The position numbers and the translations under genes were made by a program. A model generated the notes under the pieces. That model saw nothing but the letters and a program-made list of their open reading frames with translations. It did not search any database and was not told the origin of the DNA. This document shows, piece by piece, positions 48,501 to 61,061 of a DNA stretch of 64,000 nucleotides. The stretch comes from Anas platyrhynchos (Eukaryota; Chordata; Aves; Anseriformes; Anatidae): contig NC_092589.1 of the NCBI RefSeq assembly GCF_047663525.1, positions 60,755,501-60,819,500 of the forward strand, in the 5' to 3' direction. The stretch's first letter is position 1. Every line of letters begins with the position of its first letter.

Positions 48501-51500
48501 TAAGCAGATAGCTTGCTTCATATGTAACATTTCATAGCTCATGACTTTATGTATTTCTATATTACATTTAAACACATTTGTTGAGCTGGTTTAAAAACTT
48601 GAGTTTTGCTGTTGCTAATTTAACTGTCTCTGAAAGCAAGAAAACTTGTCAGAGAAGTTGTCAGGTTTGCCAAGATGCCAGATGCTTAAATGAATTTATT
48701 TACATATAGATGTGTTAATTGTCTTGGATTGCTTATCATCACAACTTCAAAGAAAGAAATTATATTACTTTAAGAAATGACTTGTTAGGTCATTCATGTA
48801 GTTACTGAAGCATACGTTACTTATTTAAGTGTGTTCACTGAATTAGCTCTTATTTTAAGTTAAAGTTGAGATGAATTGTGAAATGCACTTCTTGCAAGTA
48901 TTCATAACTCAAAGTAACCTCATTTTGTCTGATGGGCAAAGTAGAAAATCACTTAAAAAATTGTTCCTTTATTTCATTAGAATAAAATGTCACTGAAAAT
49001 GAGCAAGTCAAATCAGTAAATGATGCTTAAATTACATGTAATATAGTCGTGGTGTAGTTCTAAGTAGATTTGCCGTGATGTTGTGCACTGTTAGTTTGTT
49101 AGGATTACAGAATGTGTAAGAATAGGGAAGACCCCACACTTGCTTGTCCTTCTGATACATTTACTGAAAATACTATGTTTTTGCCTGCTACTTGCCTTTC
49201 TGTCAGGAGTAAAACACCTGTCAGTTGAATTAAACTAACGAAACAGTGTTTTTCTATTGTAACCAACAGAGCAATACTTCAAGTCAGCTGGAATGACCCT
49301 AAATGAGAGGTTCACTGCATATCAAAAAGCTACCGAAGAGCACTGCACTCGGCAAAAGAGCCCAGAAATACATAGGTATATGTTAATTGCATGTATTTCA
49401 AATAATAATAATATCTGCTTATATTTCTTTTAAGAGGTCAAAATGTTTTTTAATCCATATGGAATAATTTGTCAATTCTTATGTAAATACAAAAACCAAC
49501 CCAACAAAAACAAATGGGAAAAAAAAATATGTAAAAGGAAACTCATCTGAGCCAACTCTGGCTTCATCTGTGGCTTTGTAGCAGATGTCTTCTCTACCTC
49601 TATCTCATGTAGGATATATTTACTTTTCTCACATGCAGTGCTCAAATATTGAGGGGCATATGTCTTGAAGATGAAAAGAAGCCCAGTACATGCATCTTTA
49701 TTCTTCAGTGTGAATGTTCCATCTCATACTACTTTAGTTTTTGTGTCTGTTAATTTACAGCAGTTTTTTGAGAAATCTGAGAGCCTGAAAGGTAAGAAGG
49801 TAGGCATGCAGATGTAGTTTCTGATCACGTGCTTTACTTACATGATGCAGTGTACTGTATTTGTGTTGCATGTGAGGATATATTATCTCCATATTCCTTA
49901 GTGAACTGCATAAAATCTTTAACTGATGAGTAATTTTAACTATACAGCAAGCTATCAGTTTTCATGATTTTTTTGGGGGGCTGGATTTTGAATTGGCTAT
50001 AAATACATTGATCTTACTGAAATAACTCATTAAATACTTTTTATATCTTGAAAGCTCTTCTTGAAATGTGAAAAATCAAACTGTTTAATGTATTTATCTT
50101 TTGTGTACATCAAAGAACCAAGGTTTTTAATTTTTATTTTTCTTCTCTGTTCTGATCGTGGGTCTTTTATATGCAGAAAGTTTGTTCTTCAAGAGTGCCT
50201 TTTTGTTCAGATTTCTGTTGAACTGTGTGAGGCCATAAACAATTACATACCTGTATGGCTAGACACTGCTTTTATTTTTCATTTAGGAGGATTGACATCT
50301 CTCCAAGTGCCCTGAGGAAGCATACCCGTTTAGCAGGTGAAGAGAGAGCCTTTAAAGAAGAAAGTCAAAAAGTAGGTTCTGAGTAAAAGTCATATCTGTA
50401 TTTCTAAACTTAATGTGATGTTTTTCACTTTGAAACTGAACTTCCCCTTCATGTGAATTTGTGTACAGTAATCTTATAAAAGAATTTGCAGTATGTAGAA
50501 TATTTGTGTTTCAGAATGTTTTTTTTTCTTTAAATAAAACATCTTAACAAGAAGACAGTCTATGTAGCATGATGCTAGCATATTGATAATGTGGCTTAGA
50601 AGGTCAAATTTTCTCCCACCCTTCCTTTCTTCTTTTTGATACTTCTTGGCAATTTTTGTGGTGCTACTCTGCCCAAGGACAAAGAATATGAGGAGGAAAA
50701 AAAAAAAGTACTGAGGTGCTCAGTGAGTAGTATGTCTGAATTGATAAGGTGCTTGTGGTCTGCTAAAAACAATTAACCAGAAAAATATGTATGCTTAAAT
50801 AACCTACCAAAAATGTTATTGTCTGCATCAAAAAATAGACATTCTGTTGGCTTGATGGGAACGCTTGTTTAAAATGTAAGTTCTTAGCTGTTCTCTGTAT
50901 AGATCTAGCATGTAAAGGGCATCATTTAAAGTCAATTTGTGTGCTGAAGAGTTTGTTGTAAATTCTGTCTTGCCTTTTTAAAAGTGGAGGCACAATTTGC
51001 TTTTTCGGATTCTCTTCTGGGTGTTTTATCTTAAAATTTTGTTCAGAAATATATTTTTGCTTACAGGGGGATAAAAAATTACGGTGTGATTCTGCTGATC
51101 TTCGGCATGACATTGACCGCCGTAGAAAAGAACGAAGTAAAGAGCGAGGAGACTCAAAGGGTTCCAGGGAATCCAGTGGGTCAAGAAAGCAGGAGAAAAC
51201 TTCAAAAGATTACAAGGATTACAAATCTTATAAAGATGACAGGTAAATATTTTAAATCTCTACATAGGTTTTATCTTCCAATTAGCCTTTTTAAATTGTA
51301 AGCTTAATTGCTTTCAATTTTCCATGTATACTGGAACGTTTAAATTTAAACAATTAAAATTATTTGTTTTACAGCAAATATGTATTATCTGTCTTTTACA
51401 CGGCTTATGGTGGATGAGGACAAAAACTTTGGAATAGCAAGCTAACACTGAAAAAAAAAATGACAAATTAATCTGTCCTATTATCCAGGCTACATCAGGA

Positions 51501-54500
51501 GGTTGGACTTCAATGCAGTACATTTCTATAAACAATTTGTGTAAGAACTTTGGTTCGTTATGCTTGATTCCGCACTTTTTCAACTCATAACACCCAGAGT
51601 ATGAGAATACTACTGATATTTAGGTTTAACATGGGTGAGAAGGGGAATCTTTATTTTTTTCTAAAGCCAGTGGGCTGTTTTTAAGAAAACACAATGTTAG
51701 CATATTTCAGTGGATACTGTGTAGCAGTGGTAAGAGTTACTTCAGGTATAACCTTCCTTTGAATAGTATTATTAAAAATCTTGTAAGTTGGGTCAAAATA
51801 GAATTATTGTGGGATTACTGAAAGTCTGGCTTTGGGATTTATTTTCCTGCTTTGTACTGGATATACAATGAAGTTTTACTTATGCTTCCTGTTTGCCATA
51901 TACTTTCTGACTTTGGTATCCACGTTACCTTCCACTGGCTAATTCCATACAGGCACCTACATAGGGCAGCCATATGTTCTAAACAGTGTGCAAACTGAAC
52001 TATGTAAATGTATTATAAAGGCATTGCCTTGAGGGTTTTCTGCCCTTTGGTTTCTGTTTTTCTGCCTCAGAGGAAAGGCAGATCTTAAAAGTAACAGAAA
52101 CTCTTCATGGCATCAAAACGTGGAAAAACTCATTGCAGTTTGCAGACTGCTGCTTTCCAACTCATTAGCAATAATATACATTTAGTGCATTTAAACGTGT
52201 AAGAGGAGGCTGGAAAGTGAAACTATACTTCACCTTAACATCTGAAATACATAACGTATATGTGACTTTTATAATAAAAGGAAGGGGGATAGTTTTTTGT
52301 AAAATATAAATAGTCATTTTAGTGTAGCATGTTGCAGACTGTCTAGTACTTTTAAAATAGCACATAGCGTGTCTTTTTATTTTTCAGTAAGCAAAAAAGA
52401 GAGCAAGACCGTGCTCGATCCTCCCCATCTTCCTCCCCATCTTCTTCCTCATCCAGTTCTCGAGAAGAAAAGGATAGCAAGAAAGAAAGAGACGAAGAGT
52501 TCAAAACTCACCATGAACAGAAAGAGTACTCTGGTTTTGCAGGAGTCAACAGGCCAAGAGGCACCTTTGTAAGTTGCTCTTTTCCTGTTCTTCCCCCAAA
52601 TGATGAAGACGCTAACAATAACTGTAGTATAACAGATTAAATGAATTGTTGCAGTACTTAATGTTAGGGTAGGCATTGTTTGTAGCATTGGTTCTTGAAG
52701 TAGGTTCTTGAATTCTTTTGTGATTGTACCAAGCCTTTCATTTTTCCAGTGTTGTCCAACAGAAGTTTGAATTGGTGTACAAATATACACTAGCATACTA
52801 TTAGAGGGCCTAGTGTAAGGGTGGGAAAAAAGAGTTTCTTGTTTATTCCTTGCTATCTTGTACTTATGCTGTTTCCTAACAGAATATTAAAATTGACCTT
52901 TCTATAAAGATGAAATCTTGTGATCTGTTACCTCTTATGCCCTGCAGTTTGTGCTTATCCCCCCCCACCCCAGTAGTTTTCAATTTGGCTTTGCCATCCT
53001 TTGTGTGTGATGTCTGCAACTTGTTAGAGAATGGCACATAATGAAAATAGACACTAACATTGAAAACTAGTGAGGAGAGGAGGTGGTATACTGTTAGTTT
53101 TCACTGTTTCTCTAGCATGGACTAGCCACAGTGAGCATGAAAGCATATTAATTTAGCTCTGGAATGTGTTTTGGGAAGTGCCATGTTGATCTCTATGGTC
53201 ATCTTAAAATTATTAAAGGTTAAAATTGCATATTAGTGTAGCTTACTGGTATTTCACTGGGAAATGTAACAGCATTAGAAAGATTAAGAAACAATGGAAA
53301 AGGCCTTGAAAATAATGGACATCTATAAAAAAAAAAAGTGCCTTAATGAAAAAAATGTCTATTTGTAGGTGGAAAGAAAGTCAGACTTAATGGTTAGGAG
53401 TAATTTCATTCTATAGTAATTCCTTTGTGTAGCCTGTAGTTAGAAATAAAAAAAAAAAGTGAAAAGGCATCATTTGGTATAAATGAACCTTGAGTATTTT
53501 TTGTAGTAGTATAAAAGAAGTTCTGAACTTTGTAGAAGAGAGTGTCTGAAATGCACGTGGTATGTGCAACACTTGAGTTAAGGTTTAAATCTTCCATCTG
53601 AAGAGCTTGTAGCTACTTAAAAAAAAAAAAAAAGAAAATTTCAAAGTTCCAAATTTCTAACACTAAAAATGCATCTTTTTCCTCCTTTCTTGTTATTCTT
53701 ATATACAATTATACTAAGGAACAGACAGCTATGTAAGTGTATAAACACGTGGATGATAAAGATGTCAAATACGACAATATCAGCACAATTTCTGGGTGCA
53801 TAAGGTAACAGCACAGTGTTAAACAAAAGTAGAACTCAACCCTCTCAAAGAGAATCAGTTGGAAAAAAGTCTCATAATTAGTGGCAGCCTTGCTGCTTTA
53901 TAAAACCAGATTGTACATATTGCAAAAGATGGTAATTCACATGAAACTTAAGCAGATGTGAATGGACAATTCATTAGCAATCTACTAGTTCAACTGCTGT
54001 CACCTGCCAGTTCTGACTATGAAATAACTGGGCGATGTTTCTTAAGGACTGTGTGGTCACTCATAGGCTTACTGACCAAACAATGTCTGATCAGGAGAGT
54101 CTAAATAGGTAGGACGTGTGACTTAAACCTTCTGCTTAGGGCTACAGCCTGGGTGGCATTGAAAGATTATGGGCTGGCTAGTGTAAAATGTCTTTGTAAT
54201 TCAGGCTAACAGTGACTGAATTCAAGTAAATACTGCCTTGCTTTTGGATTAAAAAAAAAATGTTCTAGTTGCGAATCTTCCCCAGAACAGGAAGCCTTGA
54301 CACCTTGGGGTGGCTGGGTAGGGGAAATCTTAATGTAAGCTAAGCTGTCAGTTTGGTAGTAAATAAGTGTTGATTTTTCACTAATGCTTACTGACAGACT
54401 AAAATGTTTAATTCTAGGATTGTTGGTACGTGGTATAAAAACATAAATGCTATGGGTAGTTTTGAAATAGGAATATAGGAAGAAAGATGAATCTTTTCAC

Positions 54501-57500
54501 AGAAAGAAGAATCTTTTCACAACATTATCAGTAGTATTCAACCCAACTATCAGTAGTATCCAACTGTGCATAACAGCCCTGATTAAAAGGAAGTCTCTTC
54601 CTATAGAGAATGTACGCTCACCATTTTGTGGTGAGCTTTGCAATAAATAGGCCTGTAAAGGCAACGCCTTAGTGGATTTCACTTCCTGTATTTCTTTGCT
54701 GGAAAGATAACCTGGAAAAAGTGTTAATACAGTGTCAAGGAAAGTGCCAGATACTCTTCTTGAAGTAACTATTCTAAAGAATTCAGTCCTAAGAACTAAT
54801 ACTGGGAAATGCTGATCTTACTAGTAGCTGTGACATTGTTTTGTCTTTTCATCCTTTTTTCCACACTGATATTAGTCGTTATGGTGTAATTTCATAAAGC
54901 TTTCAAAGCTGTTGGAAATCAAACATAGCTATCCCTTTCTTACGCAGCTTTCCTTAGCTGATAGTCATGCCGCTCTCTAAATGATTCTCCAAACAACCTT
55001 GTTTCTCTGGTATATTTGTAGGTTATGTGAGCCTTTTACTAGACTGTTTACTAGTCTGATTCCGAAGTACTTTTAAAGCTGTCCAGCATAAATTTTGCAT
55101 TAAAGGTATTGGAGCTTAGTGAAAGTAGGTGTGCATAGGGCTACTTTTTCAAATTAGTTAATTATATCTTTTTGTCTGTGTTTATGGAACGTTCTTCGTT
55201 TTAATAATTGTAATCAATTTCCAGTCATGTTTATCAATTTCCAGTCATGTTTTTGTACAGTTAAAAAAAAAAAAAAAAAAAAGCCAGCACAGTTCTGCGT
55301 TTTTATACTAGGCTGTTTATGAAAAGCATGTTCTGTAGTAACTGCAGGTTTTAAGCAATATATCCCAGCCTAACATTTTTTTTTCCTCTTAAATGGGGGA
55401 AATCTGGATAAATTCCTCTTTATTTTCTGTAAGCTAAAGACAAGCAGGCTAAGGTAACTGGATATATTACTACTCATCATATTGAGTTAAATATTTTGTT
55501 TATTGACATGACTTCTTAATCCTAACACTTCAAAATTCTGTTAATTATAATAAAAATAAAAAGAACACTTGAGATACTTATTTTCACTTCAGACGTTGTT
55601 ACTCTGCACTGTGTATAGTGTTGATGCTCTGAGTAAGGAGTGTCCTCATCTGAAATTTATCTTGGCGTAAGTACAACAGTGAATCTCAATTGAGAATGAG
55701 TAACACAAAGTAGACACTTCTTTGAAAATTGCATTATTTGTATGTACTCTAAAATAATTTCCTAATAACAGATGTGGCTGACTCAATGAATGATTTTGCT
55801 TTCCCTTGACAGTTCTCCCTCTCCTTCAGTCTAATTTGTTTGTTTCTTTGTCTGCAAACAGCTTCAGAAATTTCTTGTGACCTGTTGTTACAAACAGGTT
55901 GCTTTACCAGCAGGCAAAGGACATTTCTTTTTGATTGTTGTAGGTGAATTTAAACCAAGAGCTCAAATGTGTTTCAACTCTTAAGTTTAAGAGAATCATT
56001 ATATAAAAGTGAATGCTTGAATATATTACATAAGGTAATGTGTAAATTTTAAAATGGTTCTACACTTGTAATTAAGAACAGAACAAGCATTTTCAGTAAC
56101 AGACAACTTGAGCTTTTCTTTGTGGTTTTATGTAAATGGCTTAAATAACATTTTGGTTAATCAGTTTCGAATTAGGGGCAGAGGAAGAGCCAGAGGAGTC
56201 TTTGCTGGAACAAATACTGGTCCCAGCAACTCAAATACTACTTTTCAAAAGAGGCCGAAGGAAGAGGAATGGGATCCTGAATATACCCCAAAAAGCAAGA
56301 AATATTTCTTGGTGGGTGTAGAGAACTCAATATCTTATGCATGCTTTTGTTTTTTCAAAGTGCATTTTGTATCTGATGTTAAGGAGACTGACAGCTGCAA
56401 GTATAGAAGTCGCATGCATGTACAAAAAGTGACTGTAGTTTACATAATCTAGAAAATACCAGAATTGTTGCAGTGCCTGGTTCTGCTTATCTTTTCTGCA
56501 GCAGGCTGGCAATAATAATTCATCTCCAAAACGTATTCATCAGTGAGGTAGGGAAGAACGCATATTCAGGTTATTAAAAACAAATTTTAAAGCAAAAAGA
56601 CGTGTGCTGTATCTTCCTGGATTTCTCTATGGATGGCACTCAAGCTTTGTTTTACGTTTGTCTGCAAATCTGCACAAGTCAAAGATGAGGAAAAGCTGTG
56701 GATGGATGTGGGCCAACTTTGTTATTAGCAACCTTTCTGGTCTTATCTGGGTAGTGTGATAGTCGTAAGAAAGCAACATTAGTTTTGTCTTTTTCCAATC
56801 TGGGTTATGAGGGGCGGACTGCTGATGTAACTGCTCAGTAAGTAGCTTAGTAAACTGAATTCATAGCCTGTGCTGCCACTGGCTTCCCTAACAATGCAAA
56901 CTTGTAAGAATATTGTTTCATCATCAAAAAACGTTTAGTGAGGTTGAGACCTTCTCCTGTAGCGTTAAGTTTTTCACAAATGTTAACAGGTATATGTAAT
57001 ATGATAACAGGTGCAGTAAGTAACGCAACTGCAATTTGTGTTCATTCATTCAGAGTTCTCTCCCAGTCTCCCCCCACATATAGAAACTCTTCTGACCTAT
57101 AAAACTAGAAATGTGGTGATCTATTCACTAAAGTTCTGTGATAGCTAGAGCAAATTGACCAACTGTAGCCATTATTTCTTTTCTCATCTCCAGAAATCTT
57201 TATTAAAGAAAACTACCCTGTAACTATTCTAATAATAATGTATAATGGTTATTAAGCTGCTTTGTTTAAGTGTGATACATTTAATAATTTAGACTTTTTT
57301 CCAAATCCAAAGTGTAAAAGAAAATAAATTGAAGTAGGTGTCCCTTGCTTTAAACATTTTGTATTAAATAATTATCTAGGGTTCATCTAGTGCATGGAGC
57401 AGTCATTGGAAGACTTGGCTAAACTGTGTAAGGCTGTATTTGGTAGCAAGACAGCAAACTGAAGTCTTAATATTAACAATCAAGCTTCTCTGGTTAATAA

Positions 57501-58331
57501 GCTTAAAGTAGTTTAAAACTTATTTGCCTTATTTTGCACAGGCAAAGCAAGGTTCCTGAAAACTGCTTTCAATTACCTTTATTAATAAGTATAAAGAACA
57601 CTCTACCTTAAAAAAAAAAAAAAAGTCTCTCATAAACACATTCTTAGAGGTTCTTCCATTAAAATGACAGTTTCTTAGGGGGAGGTGGGCTAAAAACTAG
57701 TGAGTGCATATTTCTCATGACTGAAAAATGTGACGGAGCCAATTTGTTACCCATGATAGGGAGACGCACAGCTAATAAGGGCTCTTAAATTTTTTTATCA
57801 AGGTGTTTTAAGTTTTAGCATTTTAAATTGTGAGGACATGCTTCATAATGTAATCTATAGATTATTTGAACTGTTGAAGTTCTCTTGTTTTTCTTATCTA
57901 TAGTCTAAATTTGGTTTAGAGTACCACCATTTAAAGAGGTGTTCTAACCTTATCGTTTGATATTATTGTAGCATGATGACAGAGATGATGGTGTGGATTA
58001 TTGGGCCAAAAGAGGAAGGGGCCGTGGTACCTTCCAGCGTGGCAGAGGGCGTTTTAACTTCAAAAAGTCAGGTAGCAGTCCAAAGTGGACACATGACAAA
58101 TACCAAGGGGATGGGATTGTGGAAGATGAAGAAGAAACAATGGAAAACAATGAAGAAAAGGACAGACGCAAAGAGGAAAAGGTAAACAGTTCAGTAAATT
58201 GCAGATCAGACAACGTATCTTGCAGTAACTCAAGTAATGGTGGGGGCCAGGGGGAAATCACTTTAAAAGATTTTCAGTTTGGATATGAACAGTTTACAAA
58301 AAGAATATTTTCTTTCTTTCTACAGGAATAA
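42491..58331 (+). CDS. BCLAF1: BCLAF1, Bcl-2-associated transcription factor 1, 919 aa, 11 coding exons
   Basis: Seen: eleven coding exons (42491-42594, 43468-44373, 45797-46465, 46578-46747, 49270-49375, 50287-50371, 51067-51242, 52388-52568, 56165-56311, 57972-58181, 58326-58331) join in frame to 2760 nt, 919 aa; human BCLAF1 has 920. The N-terminal about 130 residues are an RS domain with an RGR/GGG patch ([16 protein letters not shown]). The middle is acidic/serine-rich, with [17 protein letters not shown] and [13 protein letters not shown]. The C-terminus has two arginine-glycine patches ([11 protein letters not shown] and [15 protein letters not shown]) before an acidic tail. Known: BCLAF1 and THRAP3 are nuclear-speckle proteins acting in splicing, mRNA export and the DNA-damage response, and BCLAF1 can repress transcription. 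Start: ATG in context AAAATGG, with MGRSNSRS as in vertebrate orthologs. Confidence 0.97.
43468..44373 (+). CDS. BCLAF1: BCLAF1 coding exon 2 (RS domain, residues 35-336)
   Basis: 906 nt from TTTTAG to AAG|GTAAGA, phase 2-2. Carries most of the RS domain, the [14 protein letters not shown] patch and SP-rich segments such as SPRSPHSPS and [14 protein letters not shown]. The first codons at 43451-43467 seen in a plain ORF scan are intronic. Confidence 0.95.
44374..45796 (+). other. BCLAF1 intron, no other feature recognised
   Basis: 1.4 kb AT-rich intron with consensus ends; no repeat or extra exon identified. Confidence 0.7.
45797..46465 (+). CDS. BCLAF1: BCLAF1 coding exon 3 (residues 337-559)
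   Basis: 669 nt, CACAG to AG|GTAAAT, phase 2-2. Highly charged; contains [18 protein letters not shown] and [19 protein letters not shown], both hallmarks of BCLAF1 orthologs. Confidence 0.95.
46578..46747 (+). CDS. BCLAF1: BCLAF1 coding exon 4 (residues 560-616)
   Basis: 170 nt after a very short 112-nt intron, phase 2 to 1, donor GTATGT. Encodes [13 protein letters not shown] and [13 protein letters not shown], a conserved region shared with THRAP3. Confidence 0.95.
46748..49269 (+). other. BCLAF1 intron, no other feature recognised
   Basis: 2.5 kb AT-rich intron. The only long open stretches are chance ORFs lacking splice context. Confidence 0.7.
49270..49375 (+). CDS. BCLAF1: BCLAF1 coding exon 5 (residues 617-651)
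   Basis: 106 nt, AACAG to AG|GTATAT, phase 1 to 2. Encodes [15 protein letters not shown] and QKSPEIHR. Confidence 0.94.
50287..50371 (+). CDS. BCLAF1: BCLAF1 coding exon 6 (residues 652-680)
   Basis: 85 nt, TTTAG to AAA|GTAGGT, phase 2 to 0. Encodes [18 protein letters not shown]. Confidence 0.94.
51067..51242 (+). CDS. BCLAF1: BCLAF1 coding exon 7 (residues 681-738)
   Basis: 176 nt, TTACAG to AG|GTAAAT, phase 0 to 2. Encodes [19 protein letters not shown] and a lysine/tyrosine repeat [12 protein letters not shown]. Confidence 0.94.
52388..52568 (+). CDS. BCLAF1: BCLAF1 coding exon 8 (residues 739-799)
   Basis: 181 nt, TTTCAG to TTT|GTAAGT, phase 2 to 0. Contains a serine/proline run and [15 protein letters not shown]. 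Confidence 0.94.
54482..54565. repeat. Two adjacent short tandem duplications
   Basis: A 20-bp unit at 54482-54501 is repeated with one mismatch at 54502-54521. Next to it TATCAGTAGTATTCAAC (54526-54542) recurs with one change at 54549-54565. Confidence 0.85.
55213..55252. repeat. Exact 20-bp tandem duplication
   Basis: ATCAATTTCCAGTCATGTTT occurs twice back to back. Confidence 0.95.
56165..56311 (+). CDS. BCLAF1: BCLAF1 coding exon 9, probable cassette exon (residues 800-848)
   Basis: 147 nt (49 codons), phase 0-0, with a weak TTG|GTGGGT donor. Encodes the [15 protein letters not shown] patch and [12 protein letters not shown]. Skipping keeps the frame. From memory, a human BCLAF1 isoform lacks exactly 49 residues at the matching place. 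Confidence 0.94.
57972..58181 (+). CDS. BCLAF1: BCLAF1 coding exon 10 (residues 849-918)
   Basis: 210 nt, TTGTAG to AAG|GTAAAC, phase 0-0. Encodes [35 protein letters not shown] and the acidic/lysine tail. Confidence 0.95.
58326..58331 (+). CDS. BCLAF1: BCLAF1 terminal coding exon (Glu, stop)
   Basis: After CTACAG the exon supplies GAA TAA, giving the C-terminal glutamate known in vertebrate BCLAF1, and then runs into the 3' UTR. The intron before it is only 144 nt. Confidence 0.88.
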   Translation, partial: E

Positions 58332-60430
58332 CCCTGGAAGAAAGCTGAAAGAGCAGCTTTTGCACCACCCCCACAACATTTTTAATATGTTTTTTTTTTT
58401 TTGTTGTCAAATGAATGTAAGCATTTTACTTAAATTTTACTGTTGGAAAGTAGTTTAGAGGGATTGTTTTTTGTTTTAAGCCTTTAGAAAAAAAAATCTT
58501 GATATAGTAAACTATGTTAATGATCGTACAGGTAGAAAGTAAAATATTTGTAACAACTTTTAAGAAATTTTACTGTTTGTTATATGCAGTGTAATTCTGC
58601 TTTGTCCAAATATATGGTCAAGTACAACTCTAAAAGTTTTGATTCTCCCCTATGTCTGTGTTTTATTCTGAAGTAAACTTGCAGCTCTGCACACCTGAAA
58701 TCTTGGAGGAACATTTTTTTTATCAACCGATTACTACTTCTATGTTGATTTTTTATTAAAAGTGGTTTTAATGGCACTTAGTCATAGGGTGAATGCAAAT
58801 AGACGTTGATTATACACTAGCTCACAAGAATCACATTTACACAGGATGATGGAATGATGAACCTGGATTCTCATGCTAGAGGGAACAGCCAAAATTTTAT
58901 CTCGGAGAGTGAAATTGTCACTGTTCTCTAGTTAGTAGCCTAAGGAATACAAGTTTATACTTTCTCTTCTGGAATGTGAGTTCTAGAAACCTACTTCCAA
59001 GTCACTGGTGCTAGAAACTCTGAACAGATCTGAAAACTGGAGCTCTTTCACTCTATTTCTACAGCTAGTATAGAACTATCTACAGCTACTTTAATTCCTG
59101 TAACTTGTGACCAGAACAGAACAGTGATATTATGGTTACCTAGTGATTTGTTTTGTCATTAAAAACAAACAAACAAAGCCCACAATTCTCTTGCTAAAGG
59201 TAGCTTAGGACAGTGTTTACAGTTTTATAAACTTAGAGTTTAAACATACTGCGAGAGAAAAAAGGTGCTGTCCATAAAGTATGAAGTATGTGTTGCATTG
59301 TAAGGGCCAACAGGAATTACAGTTTGTTTTTTTGTTGATAGCTTAGTCATCAACAGCGCACTTTAGTTGAGGAACTGATGGCGATATCAGTCCATCAGTC
59401 CATTTTTGTTCCAATTTGTTAAACTGCCTCTTTAATTTCTTTATATGGGCTTCCATCTTCAGGTAAGTCATCTTGCAGGAGTAAGTCAGTCTTCTATCAC
59501 ATCACTGACTTAACTGAAGTCTCGGAGGAAACAAACAAAAAACACCCACCACAACCCCCTCTGAAAACGCAAGTTATTTTAAAACCTGAATCAGTAAAGA
59601 TATTTGGAATATACTTAACACTTCTGTGAGGTGCGTATTCCATTACAGTGCCCTGGAAGTACATTCCTTTAGTATTCCACTTCGTACACTGTGTAAGTTA
59701 TAACTTGATGTGGTTAGCTGAAGCTGTGAGAAGTGAGTCTGACCCTCTTTGACACAGTTCCTGAACAGTTGTGCTCCTCTCAATGTTACAGCCAAAGTGC
59801 AGCAGTTAGTCTACAGTATTAAAACTTAACAACACCAAAAAACACCACCAAAACACAAAACCAAATAAACATACTTCACTGGTAAATACACTTTAACTTA
59901 CAGAATATTAAGAATGACGGTAGCATATTTGAATTACCAGAGCAGTGACATTCTGAGCAAATAAGACTACTTGTTTGCTTTCTCAGACTGCTATGGAGAA
60001 AGTAAACCTTAATGTCCTGTGTAGTATTGTTCTTATTTTGTCCCTTAAAACATCAGTTTTGAAAAGAAAAAAAAAAAAACCACTTTGGTAAAGAAAACTA
60101 TTATGTGTGCTCTCCTACTAGCTTTACTGTTAGTAGTTAATGGTCTAACCTATCCCTAGTAACTGGTAGAAGGCAGAATAGTGCTCTCCTACCTCTATTA
60201 GAAGAAATTGGATTTCAGATTGCACTAGTTTGCCAGCATCTGCGTAGAAAGAGAAATAGGATTAGTATTTGCCCTTCAGTGGTGGTTACTAAAGGGTGAT
60301 TCCTGCCTTACATTTTAGGCAGGCTCCATTTCTGCAGGATTTGCTTTTACATGTGCAGTACATCTTTTAATAGATGTTTGACATGTAGAACGTACTCTTT
60401 TTAAATAAAGCTCACATATACTTTGTGTAT
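58332..60430 (+). other. BCLAF1: BCLAF1 3' UTR with several candidate poly(A) signals
   Basis: No exon follows the stop for 2.7 kb. Candidate signals are ATTAAA at 58755-58760, AATAAA at 59864-59869 and AATAAA at 60404-60409. The last is followed by a GT-rich stretch (ACTTTGTGTATGG) and is the best candidate for the distal end. Alternative polyadenylation is possible. Extent inferred, not proven. Confidence 0.55.
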
Positions 60431-61060
60431 GGTAAATCAGGTGAAGCAAGAAAGGGAGCAAAACAATCTGGCAACAATGTCAGAGTCTATCAATCCTTCC
60501 ACTTGTATGAAATGTTTAAATTAAATTTAGAGTTAAGTGATTGATTCTGACTTCCTCTCCAGCACTGAGACAGTTTCTCAATCTGCTTTACCTCTGCTTT
60601 ACCTCTTCGTGGTGTGTTACTGGTGCTGATGCAGCTAACTGCACTAGGTGAGGGAGGCGTTTTGGTTTGCGTTTGAGGTGCCTGCCCTTAACCAGCTTTG
60701 AGGTGAAGTGCTTTGGGTTCTATCTTTTCATGTTTTTGGCCTATCTTTCCATGTTGACGTTTTTCCTTCTTGGATAAGGAGGTGTTGGAGCAGTTGGGTA
60801 AGTACATTTTCTGAAGAACAGTATTGCAGTACTGATATTTTTTTAAATACTGGTTAAAAAGTCCACCCTTTTCTCAAACCCTCATAAGCCTCTGGAAGTT
60901 TAGTGCTGTTACTGCAGCTTTTATTGCCAGTACTATTTCCTCCTTTAGGAGTCTCATTAAGGTAGATCTCCAGGAACACAGCAGCAGTGTGGCGAGGTTG
61001 AAAGGAGTCAGGCAGTGTATGTGCTTCAATACAGCCCGATTGCTTTAGGCGTGACCCTTT
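60431..61060. other. BCLAF1-MTFR2 intergenic interval
   Basis: About 600 bp without recognisable exon or repeat, between the last BCLAF1 poly(A) candidate and the MTFR2 CpG island. Confidence 0.5.
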
Positions 61061-61061
61061 A

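Larger units (their letters stand above)
52569..56164 (+). other. BCLAF1 intron upstream of the cassette exon, with small tandem duplications
   Basis: 3.6 kb, the longest coding-region intron. It includes a C run near 52961, small tandem duplications at 54482-54565 and 55213-55252, and an A20 tract at 55263-55282. No exon was recognised. Confidence 0.7.
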
